Source: Rubellicoccus peritrichatus
Lineage (GTDB): Bacteria > Verrucomicrobiota > Verrucomicrobiia > Opitutales > Cerasicoccaceae
DNA: 64,000 bases
Reading direction: 5' to 3'
Assembly (NCBI RefSeq): GCF_033100135.1
Contig: NZ_CP136920.1
Span: forward strand, 5,734,775 to 5,798,774
Position 1 is the stretch's first letter. Each line of letters begins with the position of its first letter. Of the stretch, positions 17,468 to 25,551 are shown in pieces. Under the pieces are notes generated by a model. The model was given only the letters and a program-made list of their open reading frames with translations. It was not told where the DNA came from and searched no databases. Made by a program: the position numbers and the translations under genes.

Positions 17468-17878
17468 TACCAAGCAGGAGATTTTAGCAGCAACAGGTTC
17501 CCCATAAAAATCGAGTAGCAGAATGGCTGTGAGCCGAGAGTTTCAATCATCAATAAGGGCCGGTTAGTAAGGCGTTAGAGATAACTCCCAAGAGGCTGTC
17601 GAAACAAGCAAAAAAGACGGTGCTAAACCCATTTTCCCCCGAATTATGAACGGTTTACACTTCCTTGACCATCCTCGGGGAGGAGACTCTTCAAAGAAGG
17701 CTAAACACCCTTATCAATTAATTAGGGTGATTCCCGTAGTATTCTGGATGCCACTAAAACCAGTCCAAATTCACCTGGTGTTTTCGCCAGCTGAAGAATA
17801 CGGATAGAAGATGTACACAACAAAAGGGTGCACCTTGAGGTGACACCCTTCATCGTACAAGAAAATTCGTTGATAGAC
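17468..17878. other. 411-bp intergenic region upstream of pilM
   Basis: I see no protein gene here. The segment must hold the promoter of the pilM operon on the minus strand, but I could not point to a convincing -35/-10 pair. It has two inverted repeats. CACCCT and AGGGTG flank an AT-rich loop at about 17706-17730. The stronger terminator hairpin at 17824-17850 belongs to the small basic peptide gene. Confidence 0.5.
17824..17850 (-). terminator. Strong terminator after the 31-residue peptide gene
   Basis: On the minus strand AAGGGTG-(bulge)-CACCT loops back through AGGTG and CACCCTT, giving a near-perfect 12-bp stem, and runs into TTTGTTGTG. It starts 28 bp beyond the peptide stop codon and should end that transcript before pilM. 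Confidence 0.75.
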
Positions 17879-17974
17879 TTACCAGGCCCTCTTCTTGTGC
17901 CGATTGGCATGTGAACGCTTACGCCTCTTGTGCTTATTCATCTTGAGCCTGCGCTTTTTCTTAAGGTTTCCCAT
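17879..17974 (-). CDS. Small basic AURKAIP1/COX24-domain ribosome-associated peptide
   Basis: An ATG at 17974 opens a 31-residue frame ending in TAA at 17879. The peptide begins [16 protein letters not shown], continues [15 protein letters not shown], and is over half Lys, Arg and His. The pattern K-K-R-R-x-K-M-x-K-H-K-x-K-K-R-x-x-x-N-R-H-K-K-R is that of short AURKAIP1/COX24 C-terminal domain proteins found in Bacteroidota, Chlamydiota and Verrucomicrobiota. These are related to mitochondrial small-subunit protein mS38 and are thought to be ribosomal. It is too short for most gene finders. A dedicated terminator supports it as a real transcript. Confidence 0.85.
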   Translation of the reverse strand: MGNLKKKRRLKMNKHKRRKRSHANRHKKRAW

Positions 17975-18105
17975 ATTTTGAATCTAGAGTTTTGCTGTCG
18001 CTTTGAATTTAGAAAAGCGCGCCATCATTCCGATTATCACCAGTCTGTAAAGCAAAATATAGAGTCTTTCCAGCAAGTGCACAAAAATCGTCAGCCAAAG
18101 CCGAA

Positions 18106-18885
18106 TTAATCAGCAGCCCCCATACGGCGCAAAAAAGAACGCCACAACTTGGGGGTCGGTGCATTTACCGAAATTGACTGCCCATCAAATGGAAATTGTA
18201 TAGATTTGAGACGCATGCAAAGCCCGAGTTGTTCGAGCCTCCTGTCAGCCCACCCCGAAGCTGCCACTTCAGGCTCATGAGCAAGAGCAACATCTCCCGC
18301 TATCTCCAAACCAACTTCACGGGCATGCAATTGGATCTGCTGAGGGCGAGGGTATGCCGTTCGGGCCAACCATCTCGAAACGCTACCACAGTCACCAACA
18401 CGCAGAAACTGAGTCTTGGACTTCTTACCATGCCTCTTAGAAATAACCATCCTACCCGCTTTTGAGTAGTAACCTAAAGGAGCTTCGCACACCAAATCAG
18501 TGGCGCCATGCGGCGCCTTACCAAGCATCTCAAACTCAAATTCAAACTGCATAGAGCCGAATGCATTCCTCAAGTGCTCCCGAGCGCTATGATTGCTGGC
18601 AAGCATTGCAATTCCATGAACTTCTGGTTCAAGAAAGTAAATCGCTGCAACCTTCCCCAACTCAAGTCGCTCCAACTCGGGCTTCCCGGCCGAAGCCTGA
18701 ACACGGATCCCCTCCACTATCGATTTCGCATCCGGATATAATGGATGCGCATCAATCAGAGGTCCAATCGGCTTTTCCAAAGCAACCCAACCATCACCAC
18801 GCTCAAGTATAGGTAGCCTAAACGGCTGCTCGCCCAGTAAAGGAGGAGGGAATCCTACTGCATCTTTTGAAACTGAATTTGCCAT
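18106..18885 (-). CDS. RluA-like pseudouridine synthase homologue with altered active site
   Basis: The 259-residue protein has the RluA-family fold markers in order. These are LERGDGWVALEKPIGPLIDAHP (usual KPxGxxxxP motif, residues 27-48), a central YFLEPEVHGIAMLA segment where active enzymes have HRLDxxTSGxxxxA, and ARTAYPRPQQIQLHAREVGLEIAGD (usual RxHQIRxH motif). The catalytic Asp is replaced by Glu and the preceding His-Arg by Tyr-Phe. It may therefore be inactive, or an RNA-binding derivative. It lies between rpsT and the COX24-type gene on the same strand, a translation-related setting. Confidence 0.7.
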   Translation of the reverse strand: MANSVSKDAVGFPPPLLGEQPFRLPILERGDGWVALEKPIGPLIDAHPLYPDAKSIVEGIRVQASAGKPELERLELGKVAAIYFLEPEVHGIAMLASNHSAREHLRNAFGSMQFEFEFEMLGKAPHGATDLVCEAPLGYYSKAGRMVISKRHGKKSKTQFLRVGDCGSVSRWLARTAYPRPQQIQLHAREVGLEIAGDVALAHEPEVAASGWADRRLEQLGLCMRLKSIQFPFDGQSISVNAPTPKLWRSFLRRMGAAD

Positions 18886-18937
18886 TCACCCTGCAAGTGA
18901 GTCATTCATTTGCGCTACGGATACCGTAATTAGACAA

Positions 18938-18968
18938 TAAAAAACCTCCGGCTGAGAACATCCGGAGG
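18938..18968 (-). terminator. rpsT terminator
   Basis: On the minus strand CCTCCGG (18968-18962) and CCGGAGG (18951-18945) form a 7-bp GC-rich stem with a 10-nt loop, followed by TTTTTTATTG. It starts 20 bp after the rpsT stop codon, a textbook rho-independent terminator. Confidence 0.9.
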
Positions 18969-18988
18969 CGTAAAAGTCAAAAGAACGC

Positions 18989-19237
18989 TTAGGCTTTGGC
19001 AACCTTGGAAGCCAATGCAGACTTGTGGCGACTTGCCTTATTCGCGTGAATAATACCTCGCTTAGCTGCTTTATCCAGTGCTGAAATATAAGCTGCTGCA
19101 GCCTTTGATGCTTCATCACCCTCGGCAGCATTAACCTTCTTTGCGAGCGTCTTCAATGTGCTGCGCACATGACGATTATGCTCCTGAAGCTTGTTGGACT
19201 TACGAATGTTTTTGAGGGCAGACTTAGTATTTGCCAT
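18989..19237 (-). CDS. rpsT: 30S ribosomal protein bS20
   Basis: The 82-residue, Lys/Ala-rich protein begins MANTKSALKNIRKSNKLQ and contains the helix-hairpin-helix signature with KAAKRGIIHANKASRHKS near the C-terminus, both diagnostic of bS20. It binds 16S rRNA at the base of the small subunit. The gene is single, with its own terminator and a leader of unknown length upstream. No strong Shine-Dalgarno sequence precedes the ATG. Confidence 0.96.
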   Translation of the reverse strand: MANTKSALKNIRKSNKLQEHNRHVRSTLKTLAKKVNAAEGDEASKAAAAYISALDKAAKRGIIHANKASRHKSALASKVAKA

Positions 19238-19401
19238 GGAAAATTAAATTATGAATGCGTTTAGATCGGAAATTTTTGAAAGGAGGGAAAGTGAAGTTTC
19301 CCGAGGAGATGTCAAGTATTTATGCAATCAAAATTCAAGGAAAAGACACACGCCCCGAATGGGTCTTGTAGCCTGTTCCACAACACGCCATTTTCTAGCA
19401 G

Positions 19402-20634
19402 GTGGGAAGTGAAACGGAACAGCATTCTATCTCGGAGGCAGGAAAACAGACCTATTTCTATGACCGAATTCGAGCCCCATTCCATGGCATTGTTGAAGCT
19501 GGATGGATTACTTTTGGCTTATTGATTGCGATTCGTGTCTTTGAGGCACCAGACGAATGGAAGGCAGCGATTTCAAGTGCCGGCTTCTTTGGCCTGCTCA
19601 TAAACGGCTTCACATTGGCCCTCGCCAGCAAAACAGGAAAAAAGACAACAAATCTCATTTCTTTCTACCAACTGCTGACCGGCATCTGCCTAATAGCCTC
19701 CGCCTTTTCGGCAACACTTGCCATATTCCTGGTTCTTTTTCTTTTCGCCCACATCATTTTTGCGCAGCAAGCGCCATTGATGATACAAATCTACGCGACA
19801 AACTACTCCCCCAAGGAGCGCGGAACGAAGCTTTCAACCGTCTTCATCATTGTGGCAATCGGAGGCATCATCTTCTCCGTTGGAGGAGGAGAGCTACTGG
19901 ACAGGAACCTTGATCTTTACCAGGAGGTATTAATCGTGATGGGTGTAGCATGCCTCCTGAATGCTTATCTAGTCAGAAAAATCCCATCCAAACCACTTGT
20001 TAAAGCTGAGACCAGCAGCCCTTTCCGCAACCTTAGCCTGATGTGGAAAGACCGGCTTTTTGGCATGATGTTGACCGCCTGGATGCTCCTTGGCTTTGGC
20101 AATCTCATGATCATGCCACTGCGCGTTGAGTACGTCGCTAATCCGATCTATGGCATAAACCTATCCAACACTGAGGTCGCCTTTCTTACCTTCACCCTAC
20201 CATCAGTATTACGCATTCTAAGCACAAAAATCTGGGGAATCCTATTTGACCGAATGCACTTCATTATTTGGCGAATGTGCGTCAATGCGTGCTTCATTAT
20301 AAGCGTCCTGATCTATTTCAATACACAATCAATGCTATGGCTTATCGTTGGAGCGGCATTTGACGGAATCGGAAAAGGCGGCGGTATGCTGGGTTGGAAT
20401 CTGTGGGTCACCAAGATAGCCCCGCCAGACAAAGTATCCGCCTACATGAGCGTCCACACTGGGCTGACAGGCCTCAGGGGCACACTGGCACCATTCATTG
20501 GCTATACATTGATCATGGAAGCGAGTCCGCAAACGACGAGCTTCATATCGACAGGATTGATGATCATTTCAATTGCCATCTTTGCATTTCTCATTCGTTC
20601 AAGTAGATTCTCTGAAGGAGGGCTGAAATATTGA
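19402..20634 (+). CDS. MFS-type transporter
   Basis: The 410-residue protein has about 11-12 hydrophobic helices in two halves separated by a loop near residue 200 (KIPSKPLVKAETSSPFRN), the pattern of major facilitator transporters. The start is GTG 19402; no ATG occurs in frame for over 100 codons. Substrate is unknown. It is the first plus-strand gene of the polysaccharide region, 32 bp before a deacetylase-like gene, so the two may be co-transcribed, but a link to polysaccharide export is only suggested by position. Confidence 0.75.
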   Translation: MGSETEQHSISEAGKQTYFYDRIRAPFHGIVEAGWITFGLLIAIRVFEAPDEWKAAISSAGFFGLLINGFTLALASKTGKKTTNLISFYQLLTGICLIASAFSATLAIFLVLFLFAHIIFAQQAPLMIQIYATNYSPKERGTKLSTVFIIVAIGGIIFSVGGGELLDRNLDLYQEVLIVMGVACLLNAYLVRKIPSKPLVKAETSSPFRNLSLMWKDRLFGMMLTAWMLLGFGNLMIMPLRVEYVANPIYGINLSNTEVAFLTFTLPSVLRILSTKIWGILFDRMHFIIWRMCVNACFIISVLIYFNTQSMLWLIVGAAFDGIGKGGGMLGWNLWVTKIAPPDKVSAYMSVHTGLTGLRGTLAPFIGYTLIMEASPQTTSFISTGLMIISIAIFAFLIRSSRFSEGGLKY

Positions 20635-20666
20635 CATTAAGGCCAAGGCCTGAATTTTCCTAGTCG

Positions 20667-21788
20667 ATGTATAAGGCAATGGATAAATGGCTCTGGCCCT
20701 ATGCCCTCTCGGCATTAAAGCGACCTCGAAAGCTCACTGGCCCGACACACGTAATGATTGCCATATGTGATCATTATGAACCATTGTCTCCGGGTGCCAG
20801 CCAATCTCTCGAAACAGGAGACACGCGCGTTAAGCGCTGGCTGGATGAATGGCCACAATTAGCCGCTCAATACAAAGACAGCGATGGTCGACATCCACGT
20901 CACTCAATATTTTTCCCTGCTGAAGAACCAGAACGCCCGGATCGCTACATTCCAATGGTCAAACCGCTGGTAGCCGAAGGCTGGGCCGAAGTTGAAGTCC
21001 ACCTGCACCATCGAAATGACACAGCAAGTAATCTTGATCGCACGCTTAGGGAATTCCGTAATTTCCTATTCCAAGAACAAGGCATGCTTGGATCAAACAA
21101 CAATGGAGAAGCCGGCTACGCATTCATTCATGGCAATTGGGCGTTATGCAACTCACGCCCGGACGGAGACTGGTGTGGCGTTAACGAAGAGATAGAAGTG
21201 CTTCTTGATACTGGCTGCTATGTTGATTATACTTTCCCATCCATCCCTTCGCCGACCCAACCAAAGCGGTTCTGCAACGCAATATACTGGGCAAAAGACA
21301 TCAAAGGACAGCCTCGCTCTCATGAACATGGGCGCCTTGCCAAAGTTGGGCGAGAACCAGAACTACGCGAGCTCCTCCTGATCCAAGGACCAGCCGCACT
21401 GAATTGGAAAAAGCGCAAAGGAGGCATAATCCCACGCATTGAAAATGCAGACCTTTGCGGCACAAACCCACCAAGCTCCCTACGAGCTGATCTTTGGCTC
21501 AAACAGCACATCCACATCCCAGGGCAACCCAATTGGGTCTTCATCAAACTGCATACCCATGGATGCCTGGAGGGCAATATGCCAGCCCTACTGGAGGAAC
21601 CAATGAAAAATACTCTAGATTACCTGACTCAGCTGGCTCAGAAGCCAGATGAGGTGTGCTTACACTTTGTCAGCGCCAGAGAAATGTATAACATTGCCAG
21701 GGCCGCTATTGCGGGAAAAAGTGACTCACCCAATAACTGGCGTGATTACATATACAAGCCTCCAGCGTGCATGAAAAACACAGCCTAG
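20667..21788 (+). CDS. Polysaccharide deacetylase-like protein
   Basis: The 373-residue soluble protein has MIAICDHYEPLSPG near residue 30 (metal-ligand Asp position), VEVHLHHRNDT near 110 and AFIHGNWALCNSRPDGDWCGV near 152, then YTFPSIPSPTQPKRF. This order of Asp, H-x-H-H and later aromatic/proline motifs resembles the NodB/CE4-type deacetylase fold seen in proteins encoded in exopolysaccharide clusters. It has no signal peptide, so it may act on cytoplasmic glycan precursors. Deacetylase activity is an inference; the classical H-x-x-x-H zinc motif is not exact. Confidence 0.5.
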   Translation: MYKAMDKWLWPYALSALKRPRKLTGPTHVMIAICDHYEPLSPGASQSLETGDTRVKRWLDEWPQLAAQYKDSDGRHPRHSIFFPAEEPERPDRYIPMVKPLVAEGWAEVEVHLHHRNDTASNLDRTLREFRNFLFQEQGMLGSNNNGEAGYAFIHGNWALCNSRPDGDWCGVNEEIEVLLDTGCYVDYTFPSIPSPTQPKRFCNAIYWAKDIKGQPRSHEHGRLAKVGREPELRELLLIQGPAALNWKKRKGGIIPRIENADLCGTNPPSSLRADLWLKQHIHIPGQPNWVFIKLHTHGCLEGNMPALLEEPMKNTLDYLTQLAQKPDEVCLHFVSAREMYNIARAAIAGKSDSPNNWRDYIYKPPACMKNTA

Positions 21789-21801
21789 ATACTTTTAGAA
21801 A

Positions 21802-22983
21802 TCAGTGACCAGTTAAAGCAGCGGGTGCTTTTGTCTCCTGACCATAACCAGCCCTTTGCCATTCGGTTAGGCTGATTCGATTTTGCTCACCATCCAAGCT
21901 GAAAGGCCCTTGAGCGAGATTACGAAAGGAATGAAAATTCTTCCGACTGGAATCGTCTATTACAATTGACCCACGAAAGTCATGATCAGTCACAAGATAG
22001 TTCCTAAATAGAATGTTACCGAAACTGCCAGAATTGATATTAATGCACCAACGACCATCCGCAGACTGCTCAATTCGGTTGTCGTATATAATGTTACGCG
22101 TCGAGCCCGTTGCACCATCAATCCGAAAAAGAGCAATGCCTCCACCATGATTGCCCAACATGATATTTCCACGAATTATAGAATTACTCACACCATCCAA
22201 GTTTAACGCGGCACCGCCATCACTACCATTGTTCTCAATTGTGTTTTGCTCTATCAAAGTATCAGAAATGATTCCATCACCGCCCATACTGGCGTCCGCA
22301 TTCAACTGAATACCACTTCTTGCATTATCGAAGACGTGATTATTTCGAATCGTCACATGATCTCCACTGTTCGACACATAAATACCATGCTCACGCAGAG
22401 AACCACTGGATGAATTGCCACTTAAGAGCAACTGGCTGACAAAACCCGTAAATATTCCCCAGTAGCCATTATCTTCAACAACACAATCTCTGACTATTAT
22501 GTGGCTCGAATCTAAAATACTAATCCCGGCGCGCTTCGCTCCGCGCGAACTTACATTCTCCAGAATTAGATACTTCGAATCAGTGATACTAATGTTATCC
22601 CTTGCAGATCCTTCAAAAATCACCCGAACAGCATCGCTGCCTCGAATAATAATCGGGTGCTCAGCTGTCCCACTCAGAGAAATACGAACAGGGTCATAAA
22701 TCCCTTTCTCAATCGTAATACAGGTTCCAGGACCAGCACTCCTCAACGCATCTCGAAGTGAAGCAGGATTGCCAACCCCAATGCTGTTTAAGCAAGAGGA
22801 ATTCCCCCGAGGAACCCAAGACTCATCAACACCGCATTGGTCCTCATACTCCGCTATCAGTGGCGTTACCTTCGAATCCCAAAACAGAGCAACATCAGCC
22901 GACGATGGACTTGAGACAATTTCCCTGAACCCAAGAACAAACAGTAAAAGAATGGCAGCAAGCACTAGGATCCCCTTTCTCAT
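21802..22983 (-). CDS. Right-handed parallel beta-helix protein (PbH1 repeats)
   Basis: A membrane or signal segment (ILVLAAILLLFVLGF, about 5-19) is followed by an extracytoplasmic chain of 393 residues in total. From about residue 85 it shows repeating short strands: ISITDSKYLILENVSSRG, ISILDSSHIIVRDCVVEDNG, VTIRNNHVFDNARSGIQL and DTLIEQNTIENNG. These are typical PbH1 turns with Asn ladders, as in polysaccharide lyases, C5-epimerases and AlgG-like proteins. It probably binds or modifies the polysaccharide in the periplasm. The catalytic type cannot be told. It lies on the opposite strand to most of the cluster and downstream of the phosphatase-fold gene. Confidence 0.75.
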   Translation of the reverse strand: MRKGILVLAAILLLFVLGFREIVSSPSSADVALFWDSKVTPLIAEYEDQCGVDESWVPRGNSSCLNSIGVGNPASLRDALRSAGPGTCITIEKGIYDPVRISLSGTAEHPIIIRGSDAVRVIFEGSARDNISITDSKYLILENVSSRGAKRAGISILDSSHIIVRDCVVEDNGYWGIFTGFVSQLLLSGNSSSGSLREHGIYVSNSGDHVTIRNNHVFDNARSGIQLNADASMGGDGIISDTLIEQNTIENNGSDGGAALNLDGVSNSIIRGNIMLGNHGGGIALFRIDGATGSTRNIIYDNRIEQSADGRWCININSGSFGNILFRNYLVTDHDFRGSIVIDDSSRKNFHSFRNLAQGPFSLDGEQNRISLTEWQRAGYGQETKAPAALTGH

Positions 22984-23029
22984 TACGACTCGAGTGTTTA
23001 TCGACAGTGCTGGAATTTCAATTGTGCAA

Positions 23030-24115
23030 TCATGGCATAAGGGCTAGCTCTGCCATTACAGCCCGGTGCTGTGCACCACTATCAGGCTCCACCTCAACCT
23101 GGTGAACCGAAAAATGCTCTGATGCAAAAATATAGTCAATACGAAGAACTGGGCCATAACCCGTAATCAAATGGCTACTCTTACCCGGGAAAGTCCAACC
23201 AAAGCCAAAACCCTGTTCAGCAAAAGTGTCATTAAGCACACCTGCAAGACTACGCTGCGGGAATCCGCCTGGAGTGCTATTTAAATCTCCAGCCAGAATA
23301 ACAGGAAGAGGCTCTTTAGCCAATTTGCCCATAAGCGCATTAATAGCAGATTCCCTTTCCCTGCCCAGCATCGAAACAACAGACGAGAACTCGCGCCATG
23401 GGAAATTCCCCAACCTCAGCTCAGACCACAAACTGTAAGGCCTCAAAATCTCAATAAGTGGGCGAAATGTAGGCATATGAACGGTATAAACTGCAACCAG
23501 CCTCTCGCCAGGCAACTCAACAACAGCACGAAACCCGTAAGCATTTGCAGGTAATCCAGGGCTCTCCGCAATGGAAAGAAGCTCCTTACTCACGATTGGG
23601 AATCTACTCAAAATGACATAGCCACTATCTTTTTCGACATTCCACGATTCAGTATCCAACTCACCATCAGCAAGTTCCCACTCTCCAGCCTCCTGCATTG
23701 CCACAATATCAGCCTGTGTTCGCTCAACAAATGCCTTTATTGGATTATTGTCATTCTGCCCGCGATTACTCCCAACCACTCTTATGGGCCTAATGTCCCC
23801 AGGCGCGTAATTTGGCAAAGAGATAGTAAAACCCTGAATATACGCGACCAGCAGCAAAGAAACAACAAACCAGACTAATGCCTTTCGAAATGACCAAAAT
23901 ATCAATGCAGGTAACCAAGCAAGAAAGAGCATCAATGACGCCAAAGGCACTGGCACCATAAGAATGAGATCTCCAATAAGCAGGGGGAAGAAAGAAAACC
24001 TCGCAATCAGGAAGGAAAAAACACCTAAAATACTGCAGAAAGCCCCAAAATAATGCCAATGTGCGTGAATTTTACAGGCTAATTGGTACCACATATGCTT
24101 ACTACTCAAATACAT
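23030..24115 (-). CDS. Membrane-bound endonuclease/exonuclease/phosphatase-fold protein
   Basis: The 361-residue protein has two or three N-terminal membrane helices (about 20-115). An EEP domain follows, with MQEAGEWEL (metal-ligand Glu), YTVHMPTFRP, the LAGDLNSTPGG motif (Asp/Asn catalytic pair), RIDYIFAS and the final HRAVMAEL histidine. Such membrane-anchored EEP proteins are hydrolases of phosphodiesters or phosphomonoesters acting outside the membrane. The usual early Asn-x-N strand is replaced by VVGSNRGQNDN. It is 46 bp upstream of the beta-helix gene and probably in one operon with it. Confidence 0.78.
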   Translation of the reverse strand: MYLSSKHMWYQLACKIHAHWHYFGAFCSILGVFSFLIARFSFFPLLIGDLILMVPVPLASLMLFLAWLPALIFWSFRKALVWFVVSLLLVAYIQGFTISLPNYAPGDIRPIRVVGSNRGQNDNNPIKAFVERTQADIVAMQEAGEWELADGELDTESWNVEKDSGYVILSRFPIVSKELLSIAESPGLPANAYGFRAVVELPGERLVAVYTVHMPTFRPLIEILRPYSLWSELRLGNFPWREFSSVVSMLGRERESAINALMGKLAKEPLPVILAGDLNSTPGGFPQRSLAGVLNDTFAEQGFGFGWTFPGKSSHLITGYGPVLRIDYIFASEHFSVHQVEVEPDSGAQHRAVMAELALMP

Positions 24116-24331
24116 CTAAAATCGGGCTACTCAAAGCGTTCATATTGATAATCCAATCCGGTAAAGACACTATTATGCAATTCAAACCGTCCCTCATCTT
24201 ATAGATAATTGTCCCGGAAAGAGAGAAAAGGGCTATTTTTTTAGTGACTCCTATTAAAACCAGTATATTCATGTCAGTCGTTCTGAAAGTCCTGCTTACG
24301 TACTTCTGACGCCAAAAAATACTATACTTCT

Positions 24332-25492
24332 ATGACAAACTTGCTACAGCAAACATCTGTTGTCGATCGCATCGGTCGTATCAGCTCAATGGTTTCCTCC
24401 TTCAAGAAACCTGTAGCCGTCGCAATCCTAGCTACGGCCGGCAGCGCTTTATTCAACTCTGCACTAGCAGCTGATGGAACCATCAAGGCTTTCCTCGTCC
24501 AAGGGAATGTAAAGATAGTTGATAATGAAAGCGGACGTTCAACTCCACTGAAAAGGGGTCAGACTTTTGGCGATGGGTTTACTGTAATTACAGAAAGCGA
24601 TTCATCTGCGCTGCTCCTCTTTTCCAATGGATCAGCAGTAAATGTTACTCCTGACAGCAGCTTAGAGCTAAAAGAATTCACTCAGGATTCAGCGAATACG
24701 AATATATCTCTGCAACCGGAAACAAGCGCATCCAAAACAGACCTAAAGCTGGACTACGGTGGCATCATCGGAGAAGTCAAAAAACTGAATCCAAGTTCCT
24801 CCTACACCGTTTCCACACCTGCAGGCAGCGCAGGCATTAGAGGAACAACTTACGAAGTTTATTATAGCGAAGCTACCGGCGAGACAACAATCAGAACAAT
24901 AGAAGGTACTGTTGTCGCAAGCTTTGAAGGAAATGTGCTGAATGTTCCAGCTGGCGAAAACGTCCAAGTGAATGAAAGTGGCTTGGGTCAACTTGCAGCG
25001 AATAACCCCCAGCAAACATTGGCCACACAGCGGATCATGGCCGCATCCCTAGCAGCAGGAAGAGCCGGTGAACAAGCAGAGAACGCTGCTGGCGCCGCTG
25101 GTGTGCTAGAGGCCGACGCAAGAGATTTTGGTGATTCTGCAGCTACTGCAGCATTTGCTCAAGCAACACGCGATACGGCCAACCTGACAACACTGGATGC
25201 CATTACGGCTGCTGCCAATACTGCAGAAGCTAACACGGTGGCCGCCTTCCAATCTATAGTTAACAATGCCGTTGGCGACCAACCGCAATCAGACGTCAGC
25301 CGTATTATTAAAACAGCTGGTCGTATCGCAGCGCGTGATGTAGTCAATGGTGAAAATGTCCAGGACCTGAACATTCCAAATATCGTAAGCCAGGCTGAAC
25401 GTATCGATAATACAATAAACACAATCGATACGGAAAGAGGCGCTGGCTTCGAAAACCTACCTATTGAGGGAATTCCACAAAGCGGGAACTAA
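24332..25492 (+). CDS. FecR-domain periplasmic protein
   Basis: ATG 24332 opens a 386-residue protein with a late signal segment (KPVAVAILATAGSALFNSALAA, about 26-47). A FecR domain follows: GNVKIVDNESGRSTPLKRGQTFGDGFTV, then SALLLFSNGSAVNVTPDSSLEL and TPAGSAGIRGTTYEV. The C-terminal part (190-386) is Ala-rich and helical. FecR domains here are beta-rich periplasmic modules, often found with capsule or exopolysaccharide secretion genes. It begins the export block and is 59 bp before the beta-barrel gene; a 216-bp divergent intergenic region upstream should carry its promoter. Confidence 0.8.
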   Translation: MTNLLQQTSVVDRIGRISSMVSSFKKPVAVAILATAGSALFNSALAADGTIKAFLVQGNVKIVDNESGRSTPLKRGQTFGDGFTVITESDSSALLLFSNGSAVNVTPDSSLELKEFTQDSANTNISLQPETSASKTDLKLDYGGIIGEVKKLNPSSSYTVSTPAGSAGIRGTTYEVYYSEATGETTIRTIEGTVVASFEGNVLNVPAGENVQVNESGLGQLAANNPQQTLATQRIMAASLAAGRAGEQAENAAGAAGVLEADARDFGDSAATAAFAQATRDTANLTTLDAITAAANTAEANTVAAFQSIVNNAVGDQPQSDVSRIIKTAGRIAARDVVNGENVQDLNIPNIVSQAERIDNTINTIDTERGAGFENLPIEGIPQSGN

Positions 25493-25551
25493 CTCTTTAA
25501 ATTTCTTTCAGTCTATTACACCAGCGAAAGAACCTGTATTCTTCTATACTA

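Noticed and set aside
17722..17910. 62-codon minus-strand frame overlapping the small peptide gene
   Set aside because: It runs through the terminator hairpin and overlaps the better supported 31-residue COX24-type frame; it has no family pattern.
24145..24176. TTGATA and TATTAT as a promoter for the FecR gene
   Set aside because: The spacing is 20 bp, too long for a standard sigma-70 promoter, and no other evidence supports it.
12229..24260. 13-base string CTCCTATTAAAAC shared at 12229-12241 and near 24246-24258
   Set aside because: Matches of this length are expected by chance in 64 kb of similar composition, and the surrounding bases differ.
24116..24331. Search for a JUMPstart/ops (RfaH) element before the export genes
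   Set aside because: No GGCGGTAG-type motif was found here or upstream of the OPX gene.
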